The notes under the pieces were generated by a model, which worked only from the letters and a program-made list of their open reading frames with translations, was not told the DNA's origin and ran no database searches. A DNA stretch of 64,000 bases from Corallococcus carmarthensis. GTDB lineage: Bacteria > Myxococcota > Myxococcia > Myxococcales > Myxococcaceae. Each line of letters starts with the position of its first letter. The first letter of the stretch is position 1. This document shows positions 41,414 through 50,800 of the stretch, piece after piece. The position numbers were made by a program, and so were the translations under genes. Location of the stretch: contig NZ_RAWE01000021.1 in NCBI RefSeq assembly GCF_003611695.1, positions 1 through 64,000 on the forward strand, given 5' to 3'.

Positions 41414-41983
41414 TCAGGGCACCGCGGGAACGCTGCCGCGCAGCATGAAGAACACCACCACGCCCGTCACCGACACATAGAGCCAGATGGGCGCCAGCCA
41501 CCGCGTCACCTTGCGGTGCCGGGCGAACTGCTGCCGCCAGGAGAAGTAGAAGGCCACCAGCGCCAGCGGCAGCACCGGCATGGACAGCAGCACGTGGCTG
41601 GCCAGCAGCGTCAGGTACAGCCCGCGGAAGTCGCCCACGTAGCGCGTGTCCCCGTGCACGAAGTGGTAGGCGAGGTAGCCCACCAGGAACAGCGCGGACG
41701 CGATGAACGCGCTCACCATCAGGTTCTGGTGCACCCGCCGCGCGCCGCGCTTGATGGCCACCCATCCGCCCAAGAGCAGCACCGCCGCCGTCGCGTTGAA
41801 CCCCGCGTTCACCGCCGGCATGAAGCGCAGGTCCACGCCCATGCCCGCGCCTCCGCGCCGGATGAGCAGCAGCCACGCCAGCAGCGCCAGCGCGCCAGCG
41901 GACACCACGCCGATCGCGATGAAGAAGGAGCGGTCGTGGGTGGACGGAGACGACGGGGAAAGCCCGGAAGCGGCGTTGGACAT
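41414..41983 (-). CDS. DUF420 family membrane protein
   Basis: 189 aa with about five membrane helices (FFIAIGVVSAGALALLAWLLL, MPAVNAGFNATAAVLLLGGW, LMVSAFIASALFLVGYLAYH, LTLLASHVLLSMPVLPLALV, LAPIWLYVSVTGVVVFFML). The NAxFN motif, the RRVHQNLM turn with its His, and SHVLLSMPVLPLAL are typical of DUF420, which includes CtaM-like proteins needed for assembly of haem-copper oxidases. No oxidase gene is adjacent here, so involvement in cytochrome oxidase assembly is by family only. It converges with the phytochrome operon, 9 nt from the last stop. Confidence 0.85.
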   Translation of the reverse strand: MSNAASGLSPSSPSTHDRSFFIAIGVVSAGALALLAWLLLIRRGGAGMGVDLRFMPAVNAGFNATAAVLLLGGWVAIKRGARRVHQNLMVSAFIASALFLVGYLAYHFVHGDTRYVGDFRGLYLTLLASHVLLSMPVLPLALVAFYFSWRQQFARHRKVTRWLAPIWLYVSVTGVVVFFMLRGSVPAVP

Positions 41984-42046
41984 GCCCCCTTGTGGCTCGC
42001 GCCAGGGCCCGCGTGCAACCGCGCGTACGAGCAGGGGCCTACATCG

Positions 42047-42060
42047 ACCGATATGTCGGT
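42047..42060. promoter_or_regulatory. Palindromic operator-like site, ACCGA TATG TCGGT
   Basis: A perfect 5-bp inverted repeat around TATG lies in the divergent region between the DUF420 gene and the five-gene surface module. The form (ACCGA...TCGGT) is of the kind bound by TetR-family repressors. A related half site, ATCGGTTAGG, follows within 20 nt. The surrounding 80 nt are AT-rich for this genome and probably contain the promoter of the module. No TetR gene is present in the window. Confidence 0.4.
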
Positions 42061-42158
42061 TGAATGGAATCGGTTAGGTTAACTGGATCTCAAACCGGAA
42101 AATCCTTCATACTCTTGTTCACTGCGTCACCCCCGACCCCCCCTCTCGGAGGTTCACC

Positions 42159-44123
42159 GTGTTCAGCGTGCGATGCCTTGCCCCCCTGGCGAGCGCCGCC
42201 CTCCTGCTCGCCCTGCCCGCCGCCGCTGAAGAAGCGGTGTGCGCGCCCGTGGCGAAGGTTCCCTTGGAGCGGCATCTAAGGCAGCTCTCTCTCGATTTGC
42301 TGGGACGTCCTCCGACCATGGAGGAGTACAAAACGTTCCAGGCGAAAGGCTCCGTCACCGCTGCGGACGTCCGCAAGATGATGGGTGAAGAGTCCTTCTA
42401 CGCCCGGATGCGCGAGTTCCACCGCGCCCTCCTGCGCTCGAACATCAACTCGAGCGTGCAGGGCAACGGCGACTACCGCGTGTCCGGCACGCCGCTGAGC
42501 TTCGCCGGCAACAACTCCAACGCCCTGCGCGGTGGCCAGAGCCAGCGCTGTGACGGAGAGATTGCCCAGGACAGCTGCAAGGCGAACCCGCAGGACGCGC
42601 ACCAGGACAACTCCACGGCCCCCGCCTGCCGGGACGCGCAGGGCGTGCCGCTGCCGGTCAGCTACGACTACGACACGAACTTCTACCAGTGCCGCCAGCT
42701 GGACGTGAACGCCACGGCGCCGGAGCTGAAGTTCGCGGACTGCAACGCGCTGAAGGCGAACGCGACGTACGGCAAGTACGTGAACTTCTGCGACAACCGC
42801 TACCTGGCCTCCGCGGGCAAGTCCGTGGGCTACCTGTGCCTGCCGGACCCGAACAAGAACACCACCAACGTGCTGGTGCCGTCGCCGGCCACGGGCGTCA
42901 TCACCTCCTGGGTGCAGCCGGCGGGTGGGACCGGCACCCTGACGCTGGATCGCTGCGGGTTCGACATCTCCACGAGCCAGGCGGGCGTCTGGAGCCCGAG
43001 GCGGGGTTGCGTGCAGCGCGAGGGCTACGTCACCACCACGGTGCAGCCCTACTGGTCCACCACCACGGAGCCCGTGAAGGTGTGCGCCATCGAGGCGCAG
43101 GACCGCCCGACGAACCCGTACACGGGCGCGGCCTGTGAGACGTCGCGCTTCAACGGCGACCGCAGCTGCGGCTGCGGCGACAAGATGCGCCGCTGCGAAA
43201 TCACCGAGGTGCACACCGCGCGCGTCGCCGCCTTCAACGAAGAGCCGCTCTACATCACGGACTCCGTGGTGCGGAACGACGAGCCCTACTTCAACATCCT
43301 CACCACCCGCCGCTCCTATGTGAACGGCCCGCTGTCGGAGTTCTACCGGCAGCGCCAGGGCGTGGGCGTCTTCAGCGTGAAGGCCCCCGCGGACAGCGCG
43401 GTGCTGCCCTCCGTGACGTACGCCAGCACCACCCAGTGGAGCGAGTACGTCCGCGACAACACCCACTCCGGCGTGCTCACCACGCCCGCGTTCCTCTACC
43501 GCTTCCCCACCCAGCGCGCCCGCGTGAACGAGTTCTACGAGGCGTTCCTCTGCAAGCACTTCGCCCCGGCCGCGGACGCGTCCCTGCCGCCCCCGGACGA
43601 CGCCTGCAACCGCGAGAACAACCTGGCCAAGCGCTGCGGCTGCAACTACTGCCATGCCACCATCGAGCCCACGGGCGCGCACTGGGGCCGCTACGCGGAG
43701 CGCTCCGCGCTGTTCCTGTCCGCGGACCAGTTCCCCCGCCTGGACGTGAAGTGCCGCGACTGCGCCATCAACGGTGACACCAGCTGCGGCGGCGAGTGCA
43801 GCCAGTACGTGATGCAGGCCTTCGACGGCGACGGCGCCAACTCGCTGGGCCTCTTGAAGACCTACCTCTACCGCACCACGGACGAGGAGAAGAACATCGA
43901 GGGCGGCCCGCAGGCGCTGGTGAAGCGCATGATGGAGACGGGCGACCTGGAGCGCTGCACCGTCAAGCGCGTCTGGAACGAGTTCCTGGGCCGCGCGATG
44001 ACGGCCGAGGAGCAGCGGATGTACCTCCAGACGCTGTCGCAGGACTTCGCCAAGAACAACCACAGCCTCAAGGGACTCATCGAGCAGGTGGTGATGTCCG
44101 ACGCGTACCGGAGGATCGACTGA
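42159..44123 (+). CDS. Exported DUF1549/DUF1588/DUF1585-like protein (planctomycete-type cytochrome-associated)
   Basis: 654 aa from GTG 42159, with CGGAGG seven bases upstream. A signal peptide (LASAALLLALPAAAEE) leads to a DUF1549-like start (LRQLSLDLLGRPPTMEEYKTF). The middle is a Cys-rich insertion with paired cysteines. A DUF1588-like block follows (SGVLTTPAFLYRFPTQRARV, then CGCNYCHATIEPTGAHWGRY, containing one CxxCH). The end is DUF1585-like (DLERCTVKRVWNEFLGRAMT...LIEQVVMSDAYRR). In planctomycetes, proteins of this plan are paired with DUF1501 proteins, as here. The CNYCH could bind haem c. It is exported; the role is unknown. It overlaps the next gene (TGATG). Confidence 0.8.
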   Translation: MFSVRCLAPLASAALLLALPAAAEEAVCAPVAKVPLERHLRQLSLDLLGRPPTMEEYKTFQAKGSVTAADVRKMMGEESFYARMREFHRALLRSNINSSVQGNGDYRVSGTPLSFAGNNSNALRGGQSQRCDGEIAQDSCKANPQDAHQDNSTAPACRDAQGVPLPVSYDYDTNFYQCRQLDVNATAPELKFADCNALKANATYGKYVNFCDNRYLASAGKSVGYLCLPDPNKNTTNVLVPSPATGVITSWVQPAGGTGTLTLDRCGFDISTSQAGVWSPRRGCVQREGYVTTTVQPYWSTTTEPVKVCAIEAQDRPTNPYTGAACETSRFNGDRSCGCGDKMRRCEITEVHTARVAAFNEEPLYITDSVVRNDEPYFNILTTRRSYVNGPLSEFYRQRQGVGVFSVKAPADSAVLPSVTYASTTQWSEYVRDNTHSGVLTTPAFLYRFPTQRARVNEFYEAFLCKHFAPAADASLPPPDDACNRENNLAKRCGCNYCHATIEPTGAHWGRYAERSALFLSADQFPRLDVKCRDCAINGDTSCGGECSQYVMQAFDGDGANSLGLLKTYLYRTTDEEKNIEGGPQALVKRMMETGDLERCTVKRVWNEFLGRAMTAEEQRMYLQTLSQDFAKNNHSLKGLIEQVVMSDAYRRID

Positions 44124-44794
44124 TGCGCCGCCTACTGTTGACCGCGCTGCTCGCGCTCGCCACGGGCTGCACGCAGGGCTCCGTGGACGTCCCCGCCAAG
44201 CCCGTTCCGCTGGACGCCCAGCTGGACCCGGTGCCCAACCCGCACGGGAACACGGACCAGATCGACCCGCTGCCGGACCCGGAGGCCCAGGGCGGCAGCG
44301 TGGGCCGCGCGCCCCGCCGCCTCACCGTCGCGCAGCTCAAGGAGTCCATCAAGATCGCCGTGGGCATGGAGTGGGATGAGCTGGAGTCGCGCGCCGCGTC
44401 GCTGGGCCGCGCCGACTACGCGCTCATCACCACGGAGAACACGGAGCCCAACCTCGTCTTCGCCCGCTTCCTGGACGACGGCGCGCGCAAGGTCTGCATC
44501 GCCCAGGCGCAGAAGGACATCGCGCAGGCGGACGTGACGCTGCGCACCCTGGGCCGCACGCTGCCCACGCCCATGAGCGACCTCACCAAGCTCACGGACG
44601 CGCAGGTGAACGAAACGCTCGTGTACCTCTCCACCCGGTTCTGGGGCGCGCCCCTCTCCGGTGACGAGCTCACGCGCTACTCCACGTTCTTCCGCAAGGC
44701 CGCCGCCCGGGCCGAAACCCTCAAGAAGCGTGACCAGGCGCTGGCGGTGGTGTGCATCGCCATGCTGACGGACTCGCGCTTCATCACCTACTGA
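44123..44794 (+). CDS. Lipoprotein of the surface module, function unknown
   Basis: 223 aa from ATG 44123, which overlaps the previous stop; GGAGG is upstream. The lipobox is LALATGC (Cys16). A linker rich in Pro and Asp is followed by RRLTVAQLKESIKIAVGMEWDELE, the same opening used by DUF1587/DUF1592-type partners, and a helical remainder ending in ALAVVCIAMLTDSRFITY. That last motif (LTSPEFITY-like) recalls the final helix of DUF1585-type proteins. It may be a partner or chaperone of the upstream protein. Nothing catalytic is visible. Confidence 0.75.
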   Translation: MRRLLLTALLALATGCTQGSVDVPAKPVPLDAQLDPVPNPHGNTDQIDPLPDPEAQGGSVGRAPRRLTVAQLKESIKIAVGMEWDELESRAASLGRADYALITTENTEPNLVFARFLDDGARKVCIAQAQKDIAQADVTLRTLGRTLPTPMSDLTKLTDAQVNETLVYLSTRFWGAPLSGDELTRYSTFFRKAAARAETLKKRDQALAVVCIAMLTDSRFITY

Positions 44795-44811
44795 CCTTGA
44801 CGGTGCCTGCG

Positions 44812-46218
44812 ATGAAGAAGACACGCCAAGACGACCTCAGCTGCCCCGAGCGCCGCACCTTCCTCAAGGCCGGAGCCGGCTTCATGGGCTCCCTCCTCCT
44901 GGGAGGCATCCCCTTCAAGGCCGTGGCCCAGGCGACCAACCTGGCCGCGCCCGACCGCTGCTTCGTGTTCGTGTATTTCAGCGGCGGGTGGGATCAGCTG
45001 CTCGCGTTCGACCCGCGTGACCCGGCGGTGTTCACCGCCGACCGCGTCTCCGAGACGCGCATCATGCCGGGCTACAGCCTGCTCTCCACGGACTCCCGCT
45101 TCCAGCAGGTGCCCATCGTTCCCAAGGAGCGCGCGGGCGCCGGCCCCTCGACGATGACCTTCGGGCCCGCGGTGGGCGCGCTGTCGGACCACTACGACCT
45201 GATGACGGTGGTGCGCGGCATCAACATGAGCACGCTCACCCACGAGGTGGGCTACCGCTACTTCCTCACGGGGAAGATGCCCATCGGCAGCGCGGCGCGC
45301 GGCTCCTCCACCGCCACGGAGATCGTGGGCCAGATGAAGCCCACGGTGCCCATCCCGTCCATCGCCCAGGGCGTGGAGTCCTACAACGACCGCTACGGCG
45401 GCTACGCCAACGCGCTGCGCGTGAGCGGCCTGGCGGACCTGGTGCTCACGCTGGATCCGCCCACCGCGGCGCGCCAGCTGGACAGCGAAATCGAGAAGAG
45501 CCTCATCGACCTCAACGGCATGCCCATCACCTGCGAGGAGCAGGCGCTCACCGCGCGGGGCGTGGGCTCGGCCTACGAGAGCAGCCGCGGCCAGATGCAG
45601 TCGGTGATGGAGAACAAGCTGTCGGACTCGTTCCGCTTCCAGCTGGCGGCCAACCAGTCCGTGCGCGACTTCTACGGGCTCAACGGCCAGTCCTATCCGT
45701 ACAACAGCGCCGCGGGCCGCGCCGCCATGGTGGCCACCGCCCTGAAGAAGGGCATCAGCCAGTGCGTGTCCATCAACCTGGCTGGCGGCCTGGACACCCA
45801 CTTCGGCACGCAAGTCACCCATGCAAGCAACCAGCGGGCGGGATTCGACGCGCTGAACCTGTTGGTGAATGATCTCCGCCAGACGTCTCACCCCGGCGGC
45901 GGCAACTTCATGGACCACACCACCATCCTGGTGTTCAGCGAGTTCGCTCGCACGCCCACCATCAACGCCACGGGCGGGCGCGACCACCACCTGTCCAACA
46001 GCTGCCTGCTGATGGGCGCGGGCATCAAGCACAACCTGGTGGTGGGCCGCAGCGGTGACATCGGCATGTCGCCGGGCACGGTGGACCTGCGCACGGGCGC
46101 CAACGACCCCAACGGCTCCAACATCTTCCCCGAGCACATCATCGCCACGGTGCTGGCCTCGGCGAAGTTGGACTACAGCATCACGCGGGTGGACCCGCTG
46201 CGGTTCATCCTTGCCTGA
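44812..46218 (+). CDS. DUF1501 family exported protein
   Basis: 468 aa from ATG 44812. The N-terminus ERRTFLKAGAGFMGSLLLGG is a twin-arginine-like (R-R-x-F-L-K) signal. DUF1501 features: VFVYFSGGWDQLLAFDPR near the N-terminus, TLTHEVGYRYFLTG, INLAGGLDTHFGTQVTH and VFSEFARTPTINATGGRDHH near the end, where His and Asp residues recall the alkaline phosphatase/sulfatase fold. In planctomycetes this family is nearly always next to DUF1549/1553 or DUF1588/1592 proteins. The pairing is kept here. Its substrate is unknown. It starts 17 nt after the lipoprotein gene. Confidence 0.88.
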   Translation: MKKTRQDDLSCPERRTFLKAGAGFMGSLLLGGIPFKAVAQATNLAAPDRCFVFVYFSGGWDQLLAFDPRDPAVFTADRVSETRIMPGYSLLSTDSRFQQVPIVPKERAGAGPSTMTFGPAVGALSDHYDLMTVVRGINMSTLTHEVGYRYFLTGKMPIGSAARGSSTATEIVGQMKPTVPIPSIAQGVESYNDRYGGYANALRVSGLADLVLTLDPPTAARQLDSEIEKSLIDLNGMPITCEEQALTARGVGSAYESSRGQMQSVMENKLSDSFRFQLAANQSVRDFYGLNGQSYPYNSAAGRAAMVATALKKGISQCVSINLAGGLDTHFGTQVTHASNQRAGFDALNLLVNDLRQTSHPGGGNFMDHTTILVFSEFARTPTINATGGRDHHLSNSCLLMGAGIKHNLVVGRSGDIGMSPGTVDLRTGANDPNGSNIFPEHIIATVLASAKLDYSITRVDPLRFILA

Positions 46219-46224
46219 ACCTTG

Positions 46225-47787
46225 ATGAGCACTCCCTCCTCGCGTCCCCGGCCGCGCCACGGTTCCCCCACCGTGGCGCGTTTCCTCTCCCCCTCGATCC
46301 TGCTCTGCGCCGCGGTGTTGTTGTCCGCGTGCGGCGAGGACGCACCCCCGGGCAGCGACCCGGCGAAGCCCGCGGCATTCACGGCCACCCAGGTCTCCAC
46401 GGCGCAGTCCCTGGCCGCGATGCCCGGCTTCGCGGACCAGTCCGGCGGCGGCATCTTCGCCACCGCGACAGGTGAAGCCGTGCGCTTGCGGCTGGACGGC
46501 TCCAGGGCCGCGCTCGCCGCCCATCCGCAGAACACGGCGCCCCTGGGCGCGGTGCGCGCCACCTTCCGCCTGGGGCCGCACAGCGCCCTGGTGGAGACGG
46601 ACCGCGGCCTGTTCCTGGCGGATCAGGGCTGGCTCATCGAACCGCTGTGGCAGGAGGTGCTGGGCACCGGCATCGTCGCCACCGCGCAGACGGCGGACGG
46701 CGCCGCCTGGATTGCCCACCCCACGGGCCTGTTCCAGATCCAGGGCGGCGTGCTCGCGTCGTTGAAGCTGTCCGGGCAGCCGCTCACCGGCATCACCACC
46801 ATGACGGCCGCGCCCGCGGAGGACGGCCTCGCGGGCCTGTGGTTCGCGCGCGAGGGCAAGCTGAACGTGGTGGTCGCGTCCGCGCCGGGCGTCTACCAGG
46901 TGCGCGGCACGGACGCGCCGCTCAACGGCGGTGAGACGGTGCAGACGCTCGCGGGGCTGGGCGCCGGCACGGGCGCGCCGGGCGAAATCTGGGTGCTCAC
47001 CAGCACCCGCCTGCTGCGCCGGAACACGGACGGCTGGAGCACGGTGGCGCTGCCGTCGCGGCCCGAACAGCTGCTGGGCGCGGGGCGCTACCTCTGGGCC
47101 CGCGCGGGCGACCGGCTCTACACCTACGACGCGGACGCGAAGGTCTGGGGCTCCGCGGAGGGGCTGCCTTCCGGGTCGGTGACGCTGCTGGCCGCGGACG
47201 AGAGCGGCTGTGCGTGGGTGCGCGTGGGTGACCAGGCCCTGGCCATCAGCCAGACGCCGGCGCCGCGCGTGACGGGCATGCACCAGGGCATGCTGGTGGT
47301 GGAGGACGGGCTGATTGTCCAGGCCCACCTGCCGCCGGGCAGCCCGCCGAAGAGCGTCCACTTCCAGCTGGAGGGCCAGGAGGTCGAAGCGACTGGGCCC
47401 GCGTTCAGCATGGGCGGCCTGGAGGCGGATGGGGAGACGCTCAAGGCGTTCTCCTTCACCAACCTGGCGCCGGGCGGGCACACGCTGGGCGTGGTGTCCC
47501 GCTTCGAGGACGGCTCGGAGGCGCGGCGGCAGATGCCCTTCCTCTACCAGCCGCTCACCACCACCCCCAGCTACGCGCGCGACATCCGGCCCATCCACGA
47601 GGCCCGCTGCGCCAAGTGCCACACCACCAGCCCTGGCCGGCCGCTGAACACCTACGACTTGTGGAAGTCCAACGCCCAGCTCATCAACGCGGCGGTGCGC
47701 GACCTGCGCATGCCCGCGGACGGGCCGTTGGATCAGCAGGGCATCGCCCTCATCCAGCGTTGGGTGTCGTCTGGCGCGCTGCCCTGA
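46225..47787 (+). CDS. Beta-propeller-like lipoprotein with C-terminal CXXCH
   Basis: 520 aa from ATG 46225; TTG at 46222 is an alternative. The lipobox is LLSACGED (Cys near 36). The body repeats short beta-blade-like units of the kind GGIFATATGEAVRLRLDG, DRGLFLADQGWLIEPL, TGLFQIQGGVLASLKL and APGVYQVRGTDAPLNGG, like two-component-regulator propellers. A fibronectin-like segment follows, then ARDIRPIHEARCAKCHT with one CAKCH haem-type motif and a short cytochrome-like tail ending AGIALIQRWVSSGALP-like. This resembles a surface-attached sensor or electron-transfer lipoprotein. It follows the DUF1501 gene by 6 nt, so it belongs to the same operon. Confidence 0.75.
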   Translation: MSTPSSRPRPRHGSPTVARFLSPSILLCAAVLLSACGEDAPPGSDPAKPAAFTATQVSTAQSLAAMPGFADQSGGGIFATATGEAVRLRLDGSRAALAAHPQNTAPLGAVRATFRLGPHSALVETDRGLFLADQGWLIEPLWQEVLGTGIVATAQTADGAAWIAHPTGLFQIQGGVLASLKLSGQPLTGITTMTAAPAEDGLAGLWFAREGKLNVVVASAPGVYQVRGTDAPLNGGETVQTLAGLGAGTGAPGEIWVLTSTRLLRRNTDGWSTVALPSRPEQLLGAGRYLWARAGDRLYTYDADAKVWGSAEGLPSGSVTLLAADESGCAWVRVGDQALAISQTPAPRVTGMHQGMLVVEDGLIVQAHLPPGSPPKSVHFQLEGQEVEATGPAFSMGGLEADGETLKAFSFTNLAPGGHTLGVVSRFEDGSEARRQMPFLYQPLTTTPSYARDIRPIHEARCAKCHTTSPGRPLNTYDLWKSNAQLINAAVRDLRMPADGPLDQQGIALIQRWVSSGALP

Positions 47788-47822
47788 AGTCCCTTCGTCG
47801 CGACTGCTTCCCCTGAGTGCAT

Positions 47823-47857
47823 GCGCCCGTCTTCCTCCACCCGGGGAGGACGGGCGC
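47823..47857 (+). terminator. Stable hairpin between the CXXCH lipoprotein and FG-GAP genes
   Basis: An 8-bp stem (GCGCCCGT/ACGGGCGC), a 3-nt bulge, and a 5-bp inner stem (CCTCC/GGAGG) close a 6-nt loop, 36 nt after the upstream stop and 20 nt before the FG-GAP start. It could end the operon transcript or act as an attenuator, and its inner GGAGG could compete with the true RBS (GAGG). Confidence 0.5.
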
Positions 47858-47877
47858 CCCCTTCCGAGGCACCCCCC

Positions 47878-50800
47878 ATGAAACGTCTCCTCCGCGCGAC
47901 CCCCCTCGCAGCGCTGCTGACCCTGGCCTGTGACGGTGAGCTCAAGCCCGCCGAGCAGCTTCCCTACGTGGGCCCCTGCGAGGGCCTGGCCCCGCTGACG
48001 CTGTCGGCGGAGCCCACGACGGTGCGCTCCGAAAGCGTGGCCACGCTGACGGCCGGCGGCGGCAGCGGCCATTACACCTTCCGCGCGGAGGCGGGCGGCT
48101 CCTCCGGCGACATGCGCGGCAACCGCTTCGTCGCGGGCTCCACGCCCGGCGAGGACACGCTGACGGTGGTGGACGACCAGTGCGGTGGCTCCACCAGCGT
48201 GAAGGTGAAGGTCATCGCGGGCTTCGGCGTCTCGCCCGCGCGCGCGATGCTGCGGCCGGGCACGTCCTTTCAAATCCTCATCGAAGGGCTGGTGGGCACG
48301 GCGACCTTCACGCTCACCACCAACGGCTCCGGCGCCACGCTCACCGACGCGGGCGTCTACACGGCGGGGCAGGTGGAGGCGCAGGACGTCATCACCGTGC
48401 GCGACACGAAGTCCGGCGACACGGTGGCGCTCCAGTACACCGTGAGCAAGGCCGCGAAGCTGGTGGGCGACCCGCAGTATCTGGGCGTGCCGTCGGGCTC
48501 TTCCGCGCCGCTGGGCACGGCGGGCGGCACGGACCGCGTGACGTGGAGCAAGAAGTCCGGCCCCGGCTCCGTGGTGAATGGCCGCATCGTGGTGGAGGCG
48601 GGGGCGACCGGCACCGTCGTGCTGGAGGCGAAGGACGCCTTCACCGGTGACGTCGCCCCGGTGTCGGTGCGCGTGCTGGACGAGCTGACGCGGCCCCTGC
48701 TGGCGCACGGCAAGCTGTCGGACGTGGCCATGATGGTGACCGCGGACTTCGACGGCGACGGCATCCAGGACCTGGCGGTGGGCCAGCGCGAGAGCGAGCT
48801 GTCGCGCCCCACGGGCGGCGCGGTGTTCATCTACAAGGGCAGCGCTTCCGGCCTGCCCGTGAAGCCCACCTGGGTGCTGACCGGCGAGACGGAGGGCGCG
48901 CTCTTCGGCGACATGCTGGCCGTGGGCGACCTGGACGGCGACGGGCTCGCGGACCTGGCGGTGTCCTCGCCGGGCGCGGACGTCACCATCGGTGACTCGG
49001 GCGCGGTGTACCTCTACACGTTCAAGCCGGGCCAGGCGCCCGCGCTGCTGAGGCCCGCGCTCACCGGCCTGGGCCGCGGCGGGTTCGGCACGGGCATGGC
49101 CATCGCGGACGCGGACGGCGACGGCGACATGGACCTGTTCGTGGGCTCGCCCGGCGGCGACCTGTCCACCCTCGCCGGCATCAGCCGGCGCGGCGTCATC
49201 GACATCTTCACCCTCACCAAGGGGCAGCCTGTCCCGGACCTGCCGGCGGTGCGCCTGGGCGGCCAGGACGTGAAGGTGACCGGCGAGTTCGAGCTGAAGA
49301 GCACCACGGAGCTGGGCCGCGCCATCGTCGTGGCGGACCTCAATGACGACGGCCGTCCGGACCTGGCGGCGCTGCACCGGCTGACCCGCTTCAAGGCGGA
49401 CAACACCGCCGACGGACAGCAGATGGCCGTGGCGGTGTACTTCGCGCGCGACACGGCGCCGCGCTACCGCTCCGCGCCGGACCAGTACGTGCTGGTGTCC
49501 AACACCGCCGTGGAGACGATGGCCAACGAGGGCACCTTCCGCCTGGGCGCCATCCCCGGCGAGGGCAGCCGGCCTCCGTTCCTGCTGGTGATGGCGGACA
49601 GGGCGGATGCGCCCGACCTGCGCACGACGGGCGGCGTGGCGGCGCAGGTTGACGCGGGCGGTGCGTACCTGTTCGACCTGCGGGGCGCGACGCTGGCCGC
49701 GGACCCGGCGACGGTGAAACCGGTGAAGGTGCCGCTGACGAACGCGTTCGCGCGCTTCTACGGCGACGCGCGGAGCATCACCGCGACGCGCAGCTGGGCG
49801 GTGATGGATGTGGACGGCACGCCAGGGCCGGAGCTGCTCCTGGGCGCGCCGTATGCGTCCGTGACGGTGGGCACGACGACGCTGGGCAACGCGGGCAAGG
49901 TGCTGGTGTTCCCGCTCACCGGCCTGACGAAGGACACGGCGATGAACAAGCCGCTCGCGGCGCTGGGCGGCGCGGCGAAGGCGGAGGTGCTGGGCGCGGG
50001 CCTCTCGGCGTGGAACCTGCCGTCCGGCCCGGTGCTGGTGGGCTTCTCCGGCCGCGCGTCGTCCGCCTCGGGCGCGTTCACCGGCCGCGTGGACATCTTC
50101 CAGAAGGCCGGTGCGACGCTCGCGGACTGGTCGCGCAGCGGCCTGGACGTGGCGGCGAAGGCCAGCGTGGAGCGCTTCGGTGAGACCGTGGCGGTGTCGC
50201 GTCTCAACGGCAAGGTGATGGCCCTCGTGGGCTCGCCGGGCTTCTCTGGCCCGGGTCCCAACAACGACGGCGCGGACCTCACCGTGGGCCGCGCGTACAC
50301 CTTCGACACCGCGGAGCCCGGCAAGGCCACCGTGGCGGGAGAGGGCGCCAGCTCGCCGTGGTACGGCGGCCGCAACGTGGGCGTGGACGTGGCGTTCACG
50401 GACTTCAACGGCGACGGGCGGCCGGACATGGTGGCCGGCGCCACGGCGCTCGTCATCCCGGCGACGAACTCCGTCGCGACGGAGCGCGACCCCTACGTGG
50501 CGAACGCCTGCATGACAGCGGCCACGCAGTCGCTGGGTGGACTGCTGGTGTCGGCGGGGCAGGCGGACGGCACCTTCAAGCCGGCCTGGCGCGTGTTCGC
50601 GCCGTCCGTGGTCGCCACCTGCGACGACGCGGCGGCCACGAAGTGCAAGCGCACCACCATCGGCCGCGGCGTGGTGGGCGGCTTCGACTTCAACGGCGAC
50701 GGCAAGCAGGACCTGGCCGTGCTGCGCGACCGCGGCATGGATGTGTTCCTGGGCCGCGCTCCAGAGGACGCGTCGCTCGCGAAGCTCACGCTCGCCTGCG

